Positions 57,479-64,000 of a stretch of DNA of 64,000 bases are shown here, piece by piece; position 1 is the first letter of the stretch; every line of letters begins with the position of its first letter. The DNA is taken from the NCBI RefSeq assembly GCF_015265435.1, contig NZ_JABJWH010000006.1, positions 186,001-250,000 on the forward strand. The letters are read 5' to 3'. The stretch comes from Alloalcanivorax profundimaris (GTDB lineage Bacteria > Pseudomonadota > Gammaproteobacteria > Pseudomonadales > Alcanivoracaceae). Below the pieces are notes generated by a model, which saw only the letters and a program-made list of their open reading frames with translations, did not search any database and was not told the DNA's origin. A program made the translations under genes and the position numbers.

Positions 57479-58741
57479 ATGTTCGTGGAGAAAACACCGT
57501 GGAAAGCCACGGTCACCGCTATTTTCCTTTCGTTTTTGTTTATCGCTTCAGGTCACGCCGCGCCCGCCGACAAGGACCCGGTCACCATCGCCATTATCGA
57601 TCCGCTGACCGGCCCCATGGCCGGTGTGGGGCTGCCGCTGGTCGCCCACATGAAATTCGAGGCGGAGCGCCTGAACGCCGATGGCGGCATGAATGGCCAT
57701 CCGTTCCGCATTATCGGGTTGGATAATAAGGTCAGCCCCCAGGAAAGCCTGGTGCAATTGCAAAAGGCGGCGGACGACGGCGTCCGTTATATCGTGCAGG
57801 GCAACGGTTCCTCGGTGGGGTCGGCGCTGATCTCGGCGATCGATAAACACAACCGCCGCAATCCCGGTGAGGAGATGCTTTATCTCAACCACGGCGCGGT
57901 GGATCCGGTGCTGACCAACGAGCGCTGTTCGTTCTGGCATTTCCGTTTCGATGCCGGCGCGGACATGAAGATGAACGCTCTGACCAACTGGATCCAGGGT
58001 CAGAAGGACATCAAGAAGGTGTATCTGATCAACCAGGACTACAGTTTTGGCCATTCGGTGTCGTCCATGGCGCGGGAAATGCTGAAGGAAAAGCGCCCGG
58101 ACATCGAGATCGTGGGCAATGACTTCCACCCGCTGGCCAAGGTCAAGGACTTCACCCCCTACGTCTCCAAGATCAAGGCGTCCGGCGCGGACGCCATCAT
58201 CAGCGGGAACTGGGGCCAGGACATGGTCCTGCTGGCGAAGACGCTGGCGGACTTCGGTGTCGACGCGCCCTTCCTGACCTACTACGCCGGCAGCCCCGGC
58301 ACCGTGACCCAGGTCGGGGACCGTGGCGTGGACAGGATTTATCAAATCTACGCCTATTACGGCGATACCGATGACCCGGAAATCGGGCAGCGTCAGAAGG
58401 AGATGTACCAGCAAACGGATTGGGATTACTTCCTGTTCTATCCGCGCCTGACCACGATGATGGAAATGCTCAAGAAAGCCGCCGACCAGGCCGGCAGCGT
58501 GGACCCGGTGGAGATCGCCTTCGCCATGGAGGGAATGTCCGTGGACATGGACACCGGCACCTACACCATGCGTAAAAAGGACCACCAGGTGCAGCAGCCC
58601 ATGGTGCTCTCGGTGATGAAGGGCGACATGCCTTACGGTGCCGAGGGCACCGATTACAACTTCGCCAAGGTGGCGCGCATTGCCGCCGAGGACGTGGCCA
58701 TGCCCAGCACCTGCCGGATGCGCCGCCCGTCCCGGGATTGA
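57479..58741 (+). CDS. Branched-chain amino acid-type ABC transporter substrate-binding protein (LivK-like)
   Basis: A 420-residue periplasmic protein of the peripla_BP_6 group. A signal peptide covers about residues 1-29 (ending SGHAAP). VTIAIIDPLTGPMAGVG and AERLNADGGMNGHPFRIIGLDNK are typical. Neither permease nor ATPase genes are adjacent, so this is an orphan binding protein or one that shares a distant transporter. A ribosome-binding site GGGAGAG and the ATG at 57479 fit the signal peptide; the earlier in-frame ATG/GTG at 57440 gives no signal. AT-rich CAATAATATAAC upstream may be part of its promoter. Ligand unknown. Confidence 0.9.
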   Translation: MFVEKTPWKATVTAIFLSFLFIASGHAAPADKDPVTIAIIDPLTGPMAGVGLPLVAHMKFEAERLNADGGMNGHPFRIIGLDNKVSPQESLVQLQKAADDGVRYIVQGNGSSVGSALISAIDKHNRRNPGEEMLYLNHGAVDPVLTNERCSFWHFRFDAGADMKMNALTNWIQGQKDIKKVYLINQDYSFGHSVSSMAREMLKEKRPDIEIVGNDFHPLAKVKDFTPYVSKIKASGADAIISGNWGQDMVLLAKTLADFGVDAPFLTYYAGSPGTVTQVGDRGVDRIYQIYAYYGDTDDPEIGQRQKEMYQQTDWDYFLFYPRLTTMMEMLKKAADQAGSVDPVEIAFAMEGMSVDMDTGTYTMRKKDHQVQQPMVLSVMKGDMPYGAEGTDYNFAKVARIAAEDVAMPSTCRMRRPSRD

Positions 58742-58754
58742 ACCGGGGCCGGGC

Positions 58755-59492
58755 TCACTCGCCTTTGTTGCGCACCCAGAGCCCGCCGTTCTCGCCTTTC
58801 CTGAGCTCGAAATGCTTCTTCTGGGCGGCCAGCAGGTCGCTCAGTTTCTTGAAGCCGTACAGCCGGGTATCGAACTCCGGGCGGCGCTTGTTCAGGTTCT
58901 GCCCCAGGGCGCCCAGGTGGGCGAAATTGTCTTCCCCGGAGATGTCGTCGATCACCCGGGCGATGAACTTGATCGGCGGCGTGTTGCCGGCGGTGCGCTC
59001 CTGGGCCGCCTTGGCGGCCTTGCCGGCGTCGGCGTCATCCTGATCGTCGCGCAGGATCTCCGTGTAGATGAACTTGTCGCAGGCGGCCACCAGGGGTTTG
59101 GGCGTTTTCTGTTCGCCGAAACCGTACACGGTCAGGCCGGCCTCGCGCAGGCGCGCCGCCAGGCGGGTGAAGTCACTGTCGCTGCTGACCAGGCAGAAGC
59201 CGTCCAGGTCCCGGGTGTAAAGCAGGTCCATGGCGTCGATGATCAGCGAGCTGTCGGTGGCGTTCTTGCCGGTGGTATAGGCGAACTGCTGCACCGGCTG
59301 GATGGAGTAATCCAGCAGCACTTTCTTCCAGCCGCCCAGGTTGGGCTTGGTCCAGTCGCCATAGATGCGTTTGACGCTGGCGGTGCCGTACTTGGCGATT
59401 TCCTCGAACAGCCCCTCGACGATGGCCGGCGGGGTGTTGTCGGCGTCGATCAGGACCGCCAGATGGTTGGGCAGGTCGGTGTTGTTGGCCAT
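58755..59492 (-). CDS. NYN-domain (LabA/DUF88-like) putative RNase with LOTUS-like domain
   Basis: A 245-residue protein. The NYN/PIN-like domain (about 8-150) has LAVLIDADNTPPAIVEGLF with the Asp for metal binding, GKNATDSSLIIDAMDLLY, and FCLVSSDSDFTRLAARLREAG, the acidic centres of the fold. The C-terminus (about 175-245) contains FAHLGALGQNLNKRRPEFDTRLYGFKKLSDLL, the OST-HTH/LOTUS pattern. Such proteins are candidate RNases or RNA-binding factors; MARF1-like eukaryotic proteins share the layout. Monocistronic, convergent with the livK-like gene. Confidence 0.9.
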   Translation of the reverse strand: MANNTDLPNHLAVLIDADNTPPAIVEGLFEEIAKYGTASVKRIYGDWTKPNLGGWKKVLLDYSIQPVQQFAYTTGKNATDSSLIIDAMDLLYTRDLDGFCLVSSDSDFTRLAARLREAGLTVYGFGEQKTPKPLVAACDKFIYTEILRDDQDDADAGKAAKAAQERTAGNTPPIKFIARVIDDISGEDNFAHLGALGQNLNKRRPEFDTRLYGFKKLSDLLAAQKKHFELRKGENGGLWVRNKGE

Positions 59493-59546
59493 GGCCGGTT
59501 CCTTGCGTTCGAATCCGGCCTACTTTATCAGGCATTGGCGGTGTGA

Positions 59547-60332
59547 TCAGGCCTCCGCCTTGCGGCGCACGAACCAGGCCATGAACCGCAGCGGCAACAT
59601 GCGGATGGCCACGCTCTGGGCGGTGATCGACCAGCCGGGCAGGGCAAGGCGCTTGCCGGCGTGCAGGGCCCGCCAGGCGCCCCGGGCCACCTCGGCGGGG
59701 CCGTCCACGCGCTCGGTGACGAAGCGGGTGATGCCCTGGGAAGAGGCGTGCCGGCTTTGCGCCGTGTCCAGGAAGCCGGTGCGGGTGGTGGTGGGGCAAT
59801 AGCAGGTGACCCGCACGCCGTGGGGTTTGAGTTCCTCGCCCAGGGAGGCGCTGAAGTTGATCACGAAGGCCTTGCTGGCGCTGTAGGCGGCGAAATAGGT
59901 CATCGGGCAGAAGCCGGCCAGGGAGCCGATGTTGAGAATGCGGCCGCCGCCGGCGTCCTTCATGCGCTTGCCGACCAGCAGGCAGAGCTGGGCGAGCAGC
60001 TGGTTGTTCACCGCCAGCATCTTGCCCACCCGCGTCGCGTCCTGCTCCACGTGCTCGCCGAACAGGCCGAAGCCCACGTTGTTGACCAGCACGTCCACCG
60101 GCAGGCCGTGCCGGTCGAGCCAGTCCGCCACCCGCACGGCGGCGTCCGGCTCGGACAGGTCCATGGCCACCGGCCGGTAATCGCAGCCGTCGGGCAGGTC
60201 CTCGCCGAGGGCTTCCAGGGCGTCGCCGCGCAGGTCGAAGGCCAGCACCCGGTAGCCGTCGGCGGCGAACAGGCGCGTCAATTCCTGGCCGATGCCGCCG
60301 GCGGCGCCGGTGATCAGAACGGTTCCGGTCAT
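59547..60332 (-). CDS. Short-chain dehydrogenase/reductase, likely lipid-associated
   Basis: A 261-residue classical SDR. TGAAGGIGQEL is the cofactor loop and FDLRGD places an Asp then Arg after beta-2. NNVGFG, NIGSLAGFCPMTYFAAYSASKAF carries Ser-Tyr-Lys. The C-terminal GWSITAQSVAIRMLPLRFMAWFVRR is hydrophobic and basic, as in SDRs that bind membranes. The ATG at 60332 overlaps the desaturase stop (ATGA). It is therefore co-translated with a fatty-acid desaturase, which suggests a lipid-modification role. Substrate unknown. Confidence 0.9.
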   Translation of the reverse strand: MTGTVLITGAAGGIGQELTRLFAADGYRVLAFDLRGDALEALGEDLPDGCDYRPVAMDLSEPDAAVRVADWLDRHGLPVDVLVNNVGFGLFGEHVEQDATRVGKMLAVNNQLLAQLCLLVGKRMKDAGGGRILNIGSLAGFCPMTYFAAYSASKAFVINFSASLGEELKPHGVRVTCYCPTTTRTGFLDTAQSRHASSQGITRFVTERVDGPAEVARGAWRALHAGKRLALPGWSITAQSVAIRMLPLRFMAWFVRRKAEA

Positions 60333-61207
60333 GGGTTCGCGGCTCCCCGGGTTTGTGGGCCCAGATTGAAGGGGCCGATGATCATGTCGCTGGAGTGCGC
60401 GCGATGGTGTGCCTCGCGGGCCCTCCAGGCCTTGCCGTAGCGGTAGAAGGGAATGGTCGGGTAGAGGTGGTGCATCAGGTGGTAGTTCTGATACATCAGC
60501 ACCGGCGTGAGCCACCATTCCTGGCCCATGCGCATCAGGGCGGTGCGGTTCGGGTCCCGGTCCTGGCGGCCGGTGTGCGGGTAATGGGGCAGCACCATGA
60601 ACACCAGGCACATCAGGAAGAACGCCAGATAGGTGGGGATCAGCCACAGCGTGAGCATGTAGAACGGCGCCCATACCCAGAGCGCGGCGATGATGGCGCC
60701 GGCCACCAGCATTTCCCGCACCACCTCGGAGACCTTCAGGCCCGGCACCCGGCTCGGGTCGCGCAGGAAGTAGAGCACGTAGAAATACGGCCACAGGCCC
60801 CACAGCGGCATGGTCCACAGGCTGCGGGCCATCCAGTGGTCCGGGTCGTTTTCCTCGTTGGCGAACCGGTGGTGGCGCATGTGCAGCAGCCGGAACAGCC
60901 GGCCGCGGCCGAAGGGCACAGCCACGAAGGTGGCCGCCGCCAGCAGGAAATCGTTCATTTTCGGGCTGCGCGCGGCGCAGCGGTGAATCGCCTCGTGGGC
61001 CGGGGTGAACAGGGCATAGCCGGCCACGCCGTTGACCACCATGCCCACCCAGAGCGGCCACAGATGGTTCATGGTCAGCACCCAACTGGCGGCGATGGTG
61101 GCCACGCTGCCGATCAGAATCGCCACCGTGGGCCAGGCCAGGGTGGGCGATACCCTCAGCCGGGCCAGCTTTTGTTTCTCCAGGGTCTCGGTCGCGTCGC
61201 TGTGCAT
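60329..61207 (-). CDS. Membrane fatty-acid desaturase-family protein
   Basis: A 292-residue di-iron membrane desaturase/hydroxylase. Three histidine boxes are complete: HEAIH (71-75), HMRHH (109-113) with HHRFANEENDPDHW following, and HLMHH (243-247). Several membrane helices flank them. The family includes fatty-acid desaturases, ketolases and hydroxylases (beta-carotene or sphingolipid); the spacing and short length suit a small fatty-acid or related hydroxylase. GGAGA precedes the ATG at 61207. Overlaps the SDR gene by 4 bp. About 98 bp downstream of an AraC gene on the same strand. Confidence 0.9.
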   Translation of the reverse strand: MHSDATETLEKQKLARLRVSPTLAWPTVAILIGSVATIAASWVLTMNHLWPLWVGMVVNGVAGYALFTPAHEAIHRCAARSPKMNDFLLAAATFVAVPFGRGRLFRLLHMRHHRFANEENDPDHWMARSLWTMPLWGLWPYFYVLYFLRDPSRVPGLKVSEVVREMLVAGAIIAALWVWAPFYMLTLWLIPTYLAFFLMCLVFMVLPHYPHTGRQDRDPNRTALMRMGQEWWLTPVLMYQNYHLMHHLYPTIPFYRYGKAWRAREAHHRAHSSDMIIGPFNLGPQTRGAANP

Positions 61208-61305
61208 CACGGGTCTCCGCCTCGTTACGTGCACACAGTGTTTACCAGGACGCTGCCGACGGGCAGACGTGGAAATTGCCAACAGGGGGATAAAAAGTGA
61301 CAGGT

Positions 61306-62298
61306 TCAGGGGCGCCGGAAGTCGCTGGGGCGGGTGCCGTACCAGCGGCGGAAGGCACGCCGGAAGCTGGCCACGTCGGTGTAGCCCAGCTCCCGGGCCA
61401 CCGCCGCCACGGTGTAGTGGGGCAGGCCCAGTAGCTCGGCGGCGCGCCGCGCCCGGGTGCGGTCGCGCAGGGCCTGGAAGCGGGTGCCCTCGGCCTTGAG
61501 TCGGCGGATCAGGGTGCGCGGGCTGATGTGCAGGGCCTCGGCCACCGCCTCCAGGCCCGGCTCCGGCTCGCCGCGCAGACGCGCCAGCACCTGGTCGCTG
61601 AGCGAGCCGTGGCGGCGCAGGGCCTCCTGGCGGGCCTCGCACTGGCGCACCGCCATCCACAGCAGCTCCCGGTCGTGGCTGGGCACCGGCTCGTCGCCGT
61701 AGTGGGCGGGCAGGGTGAGGGCCACCTGGGGGGCGTTGAATTCCACCCGGATGCCGGCGAAGGCTTCCCGGTACAGGGCGGCGTGCTCCGGGGGCGGGTA
61801 GTTGAAATGCACGGCGCCGTCCTCGATGGGGCGGCCGCGCAGCACGATGTGGCAGGCGAACGCGGAGGCCAGGGCCGATTCGGTGAGAAACCGCACCGCG
61901 TAGTCCCGGGGCTCGATGAAATCCAGGCGCAGGGTGATGGCGTCCCGGTCTTCCTCCAGATGGGTGGTGAACACCCGGGTGCGGGTGTTGTTGAAGCGCG
62001 CGAACAGCACCATGGCGTCGCGCAGGGTGGCGCTGGCCATGGCCGCCATGCCCATGGGGCCATGCATGGCGGGCAGCGCGCGCAGGCCGGTGCGCAGGGC
62101 CAGGTCCGGCCGGGGCGACAGAGCCATGGCGTTGGCGATCAGCCGCCGGGCGCCGGGCCAGTCGATGAAGCCCTCGCCGCGCGCCAGGGTGGCGGCGTCG
62201 ATGCCGGTGCCTTCCAGCAGGGCGGCCTGGTCGGCGCCGTCCGCCTCCAGGGTCTGCGCGATCATGCGGCAGTAGGTCAGGGCCAGGTCCGGGCTCAC
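61306..62298 (-). CDS. AraC-family transcriptional regulator (arabinose-binding-type N-terminus)
   Basis: A 330-residue regulator. The N-terminal two-thirds resembles the AraC_binding_2/OruR-like domain (GMAAMASATLRDAMVLFARF, DFIEPRDYAVRFLTESALASAF). The C-terminal double HTH_18 is at about 230-325, LEAVAEALHISPRTLIRRLKAEGTRF and VAAVARELGYTDVASFRRAFRRWYGTRPSDFR. The start is a GTG at 62298 overlapping the TetR stop by 4 bp (GTGA), so both regulators are coupled. Regulators of this sort often control alkane or lipid genes; it stands next to a desaturase gene. Confidence 0.88.
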   Translation of the reverse strand: MSPDLALTYCRMIAQTLEADGADQAALLEGTGIDAATLARGEGFIDWPGARRLIANAMALSPRPDLALRTGLRALPAMHGPMGMAAMASATLRDAMVLFARFNNTRTRVFTTHLEEDRDAITLRLDFIEPRDYAVRFLTESALASAFACHIVLRGRPIEDGAVHFNYPPPEHAALYREAFAGIRVEFNAPQVALTLPAHYGDEPVPSHDRELLWMAVRQCEARQEALRRHGSLSDQVLARLRGEPEPGLEAVAEALHISPRTLIRRLKAEGTRFQALRDRTRARRAAELLGLPHYTVAAVARELGYTDVASFRRAFRRWYGTRPSDFRRP

Positions 62299-62903
62299 GG
62301 CGGCGCTTCCTCCGGTGGCTCGGCCAGGTAGCCGGCCACCATGCGGGTCAGCTCCCGGGCCAGTTCCTCCTCGTCGATGAGGTCGCCCTGGCTGACATGG
62401 CGCACCATGGTGAACAACACGCTGTTGGTGACGATGAACACGCGCACTTCCAGGTTCCGGATCGGGTAGTCCCGATAGTGGCGCAGAAAATACAGCCGCG
62501 ACAGCTCCATGAAGTGCTGCTGCAGCAAATCCACCATGCGGTTGGTGGGCAGCCGGTGCCAGTTGCGCACCAGCTCCAGGTAGAGGCCGTCCCGGGAGCG
62601 CAGCACCGAGAAGCCGAAGCGGATCGAGCGATGCACCATCTCGTTGAGATCGGTGACCGCCATCAGCGGCAGCCGCCGCAAACCGCCGGCGATGTCCTCC
62701 GCCAGGCGGTCCATGAGCGCCTCGATCAGGGCGTCCTTGTCGCCGAAGTACTGATACAGCGAGCCCACGCTGACGCCGGCCTGTTCGGCGATGCGCGCCG
62801 TGGTGGTGTCGTCCAGGCCGTGGCGCTGGATACACAGGCCGGTGGCCTCCACCAGGGCCTTCACCATCTCCCGGGACCGTTTTTGCCTTGGTTGTTTCCG
62901 CAT
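62295..62903 (-). CDS. TetR-family transcriptional regulator
   Basis: A 202-residue TetR protein. The HTH (about 12-60) reads LCIQRHGLDDTTTARIAEQAGVSVGSLYQYFGDKDALI. The C-terminal domain contains HRSIRFGFSVLRSRDGLYLELVRNWHRLP. The ATG at 62903 is preceded by a GAGGCG. Its gene is coupled to an AraC regulator downstream and is divergent from an MpaB-type oxygenase, with a perfect operator palindrome between. It probably represses both directions. Confidence 0.92.
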   Translation of the reverse strand: MRKQPRQKRSREMVKALVEATGLCIQRHGLDDTTTARIAEQAGVSVGSLYQYFGDKDALIEALMDRLAEDIAGGLRRLPLMAVTDLNEMVHRSIRFGFSVLRSRDGLYLELVRNWHRLPTNRMVDLLQQHFMELSRLYFLRHYRDYPIRNLEVRVFIVTNSVLFTMVRHVSQGDLIDEEELARELTRMVAGYLAEPPEEAPP

Positions 62904-62924
62904 GACGCCTCGAAACGCGAATTG

Positions 62925-62946
62925 AATGCGAATAGATATTCGCATT
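62925..62946. promoter_or_regulatory. TetR operator palindrome
   Basis: AATGCGAAT and ATTCGCATT (62925-62933 / 62938-62946) are perfect reverse complements around AGAT. The site lies between the divergent TetR and MpaB-type genes and fits autoregulation plus control of the oxygenase. Confidence 0.7.
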
Positions 62947-62999
62947 ACTGTCCGATCCTGAGCAAGCCCCTTTCAGGAGCGCACCATCAGGAGAGCACC

Positions 63000-64000
63000 A
63001 TGAACGCACCGGCCCCCTCGACCCCTTCCGCTACCACATCCGCCAACACGTCCGCCGCCCCCACCCGGGCGCGGCCGTTCGAGAAGACCGCCACCCCCAC
63101 GCCGGCCTGGCTACGGCGGCTGCTGGGCCGGGAGCTGGCGCCCAGCCGCGATGAATACCAGGCGGCGCTGGACGATCTGTGGGTGGGCGACCCGGCCATG
63201 GACGCCCTGATCGACTGGATGTACGAGTATGGCCCGGCCCGGGCGCGGCCCCTGTTCGAGACCGCGGTGCGCGAGGGCGTGGACGCGGTGCCGGAATGCC
63301 CGGCGCCGCTGCGGGCGTTCATGGACCAGGTGGCGGCGCCGGCCTGGCTGGATCCGGCCCTGGTGGACGAGGGCGCCCGCTTCATTCAGTCCACGGGCAT
63401 GGCGGCCCCCTATGTGCTGCGGGATCTGGCGCTGATGGGCGGCTATTTGCTGTCCGGCTTCAACCAGTCCCTGGTGCTGACCGGCGCGCTCAGCCAGGGC
63501 ACCGCCCGGCGGGTGGCGGAAACCGGCAAGTGGTGGATCGATTGCACCGAGGAAGGCGGGCTGCTGCCCGGCGGGGAGGGCTACCGGGGCACCCTGCATG
63601 TGCGCATGGTGCATGGCCTGGTGCGGCGTAACCTGGATCGCCGGGAGGAATGGGATCACGCCCGCTGGGGGTTGCCGCTCAACCAGGTGGACATGGCCGC
63701 CACCTATCTGGGCTTCTGCGTGGTGATGCTGGGCGGCCTGCGCAAGATGGGCATTCCGGTGACGGCGCGGGAGTCCCGGGCGGTGATGCATCTGTGGAAG
63801 TACGCCGGCTGGCTGATGGGCGTGGACGAACGCTGGCTGGTGGAGCGGGAACGGGACGGCATCGTGCTGCTGCACCACGCCATGATGACCCAGAGCCGCC
63901 CGGACTGGACCAGCCAGGAACTGGGCCGGGCCCTGTCCCGGGAGCCGCTTTCCCAGTCCTTCCGCCGTCTGGCGGGGGTGCGTCGGCGCTGGGCCTACCG
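63000..64000 (+). CDS. MpaB/DUF2236-family oxygenase-like protein (3' end outside window)
   Basis: An open frame from ATG 63000 through the window end, at least 333 residues. An AGGAG precedes it at 62989. The N-terminus is a Ser/Thr/Pro/Ala-rich tail (about residues 1-30). WLRRLLGRELAPSRDEYQ, GMAAPYVLRDLALMGGYLLSGFNQSLVLTGALSQGTARRVAETGKWW and LHVRMVHGLVRRNL are typical of the DUF2236 family, related to rubber oxygenase Lcp and fungal MpaB, most of which bind haem b. The His in RMVHGLVRR could be a ligand. Substrate unknown. It is divergent from the TetR-AraC pair and has an operator in its promoter. Confidence 0.82.
   Translation, partial: MNAPAPSTPSATTSANTSAAPTRARPFEKTATPTPAWLRRLLGRELAPSRDEYQAALDDLWVGDPAMDALIDWMYEYGPARARPLFETAVREGVDAVPECPAPLRAFMDQVAAPAWLDPALVDEGARFIQSTGMAAPYVLRDLALMGGYLLSGFNQSLVLTGALSQGTARRVAETGKWWIDCTEEGGLLPGGEGYRGTLHVRMVHGLVRRNLDRREEWDHARWGLPLNQVDMAATYLGFCVVMLGGLRKMGIPVTARESRAVMHLWKYAGWLMGVDERWLVERERDGIVLLHHAMMTQSRPDWTSQELGRALSREPLSQSFRRLAGVRRRWAY

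Overview
The window is chromosomal DNA of a high-GC (by eye around two-thirds G+C) gammaproteobacterium. The gene set points to a free-living, probably marine lineage near the Pseudomonadales/Oceanospirillales, for example Alcanivoracaceae or a relative. The clues are a 531-residue isocitrate lyase, FabY in place of a FabH-type synthase, PpnN, EfpL, a sigma-28 flagellar locus, TatT-type TRAP genes, ornithine-lipid genes and many short fatty-acyl/CoA enzymes. The genus call is an inference; no rRNA is present.

Layout. 1-2629 is the end of a flagellar biosynthesis locus (FlhF-like protein, FlhE, FliA). 2694-9493 holds release factor 3, a SulP transporter with a universal stress protein, isocitrate lyase with a strong terminator, and two small genes. 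9490-17406 holds a phospholipase D-like protein, membrane PQQ glucose dehydrogenase, the beta-ketoacyl-ACP synthase FabY and a thiolase. 17881-19896 has iron superoxide dismutase, a membrane coiled-coil protein and tRNA-Leu. 19937-24918 is a visibly less GC-rich block with two mirror-image TetR / enoyl-CoA hydratase / small membrane protein modules. 24946-31210 is metal homeostasis: a TonB-dependent receptor beside a deleted fecI-fecR remnant, and a Zur-box-controlled CobW-type zinc GTPase with zur. 31279-48172 is mixed metabolism: ergothioneine genes egtBD, ppnN, dinB, a FAD monooxygenase, a GlyGly-CTERM trypsin-like protease and ppc. 48395-53718 has a RAYT-family protein with altered catalytic residues, olsBA behind a possible Pho box, efpL, a lipoprotein protease and glpG. 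53720-58741 is a TatT-DctPQM TRAP transporter and a lone LivK-type binding protein. 58755-64000 has a NYN-LOTUS protein, a TetR-AraC-(gap)-desaturase-SDR array and a partial MpaB-type oxygenase.

Repeats are the most distinctive feature. At least nine palindromic REP-type sites (core GTAGGAGCG) sit in gene gaps, most as pairs and many touching stop codons. A second family built from CAAGTTGCAAGTT units occurs three times as inverted pairs, and one copy has become the signal-peptide coding region of a lipoprotein. Two further large, highly structured palindromic elements lie at 11049-11238 and 18489-18633. No CRISPR array, prophage, integrase or complete insertion sequence was seen.

Regulation readable from the DNA includes a near-perfect Zur box, two Fur-like sites, a candidate Pho box, and inverted-repeat operators in three divergent TetR promoter regions.
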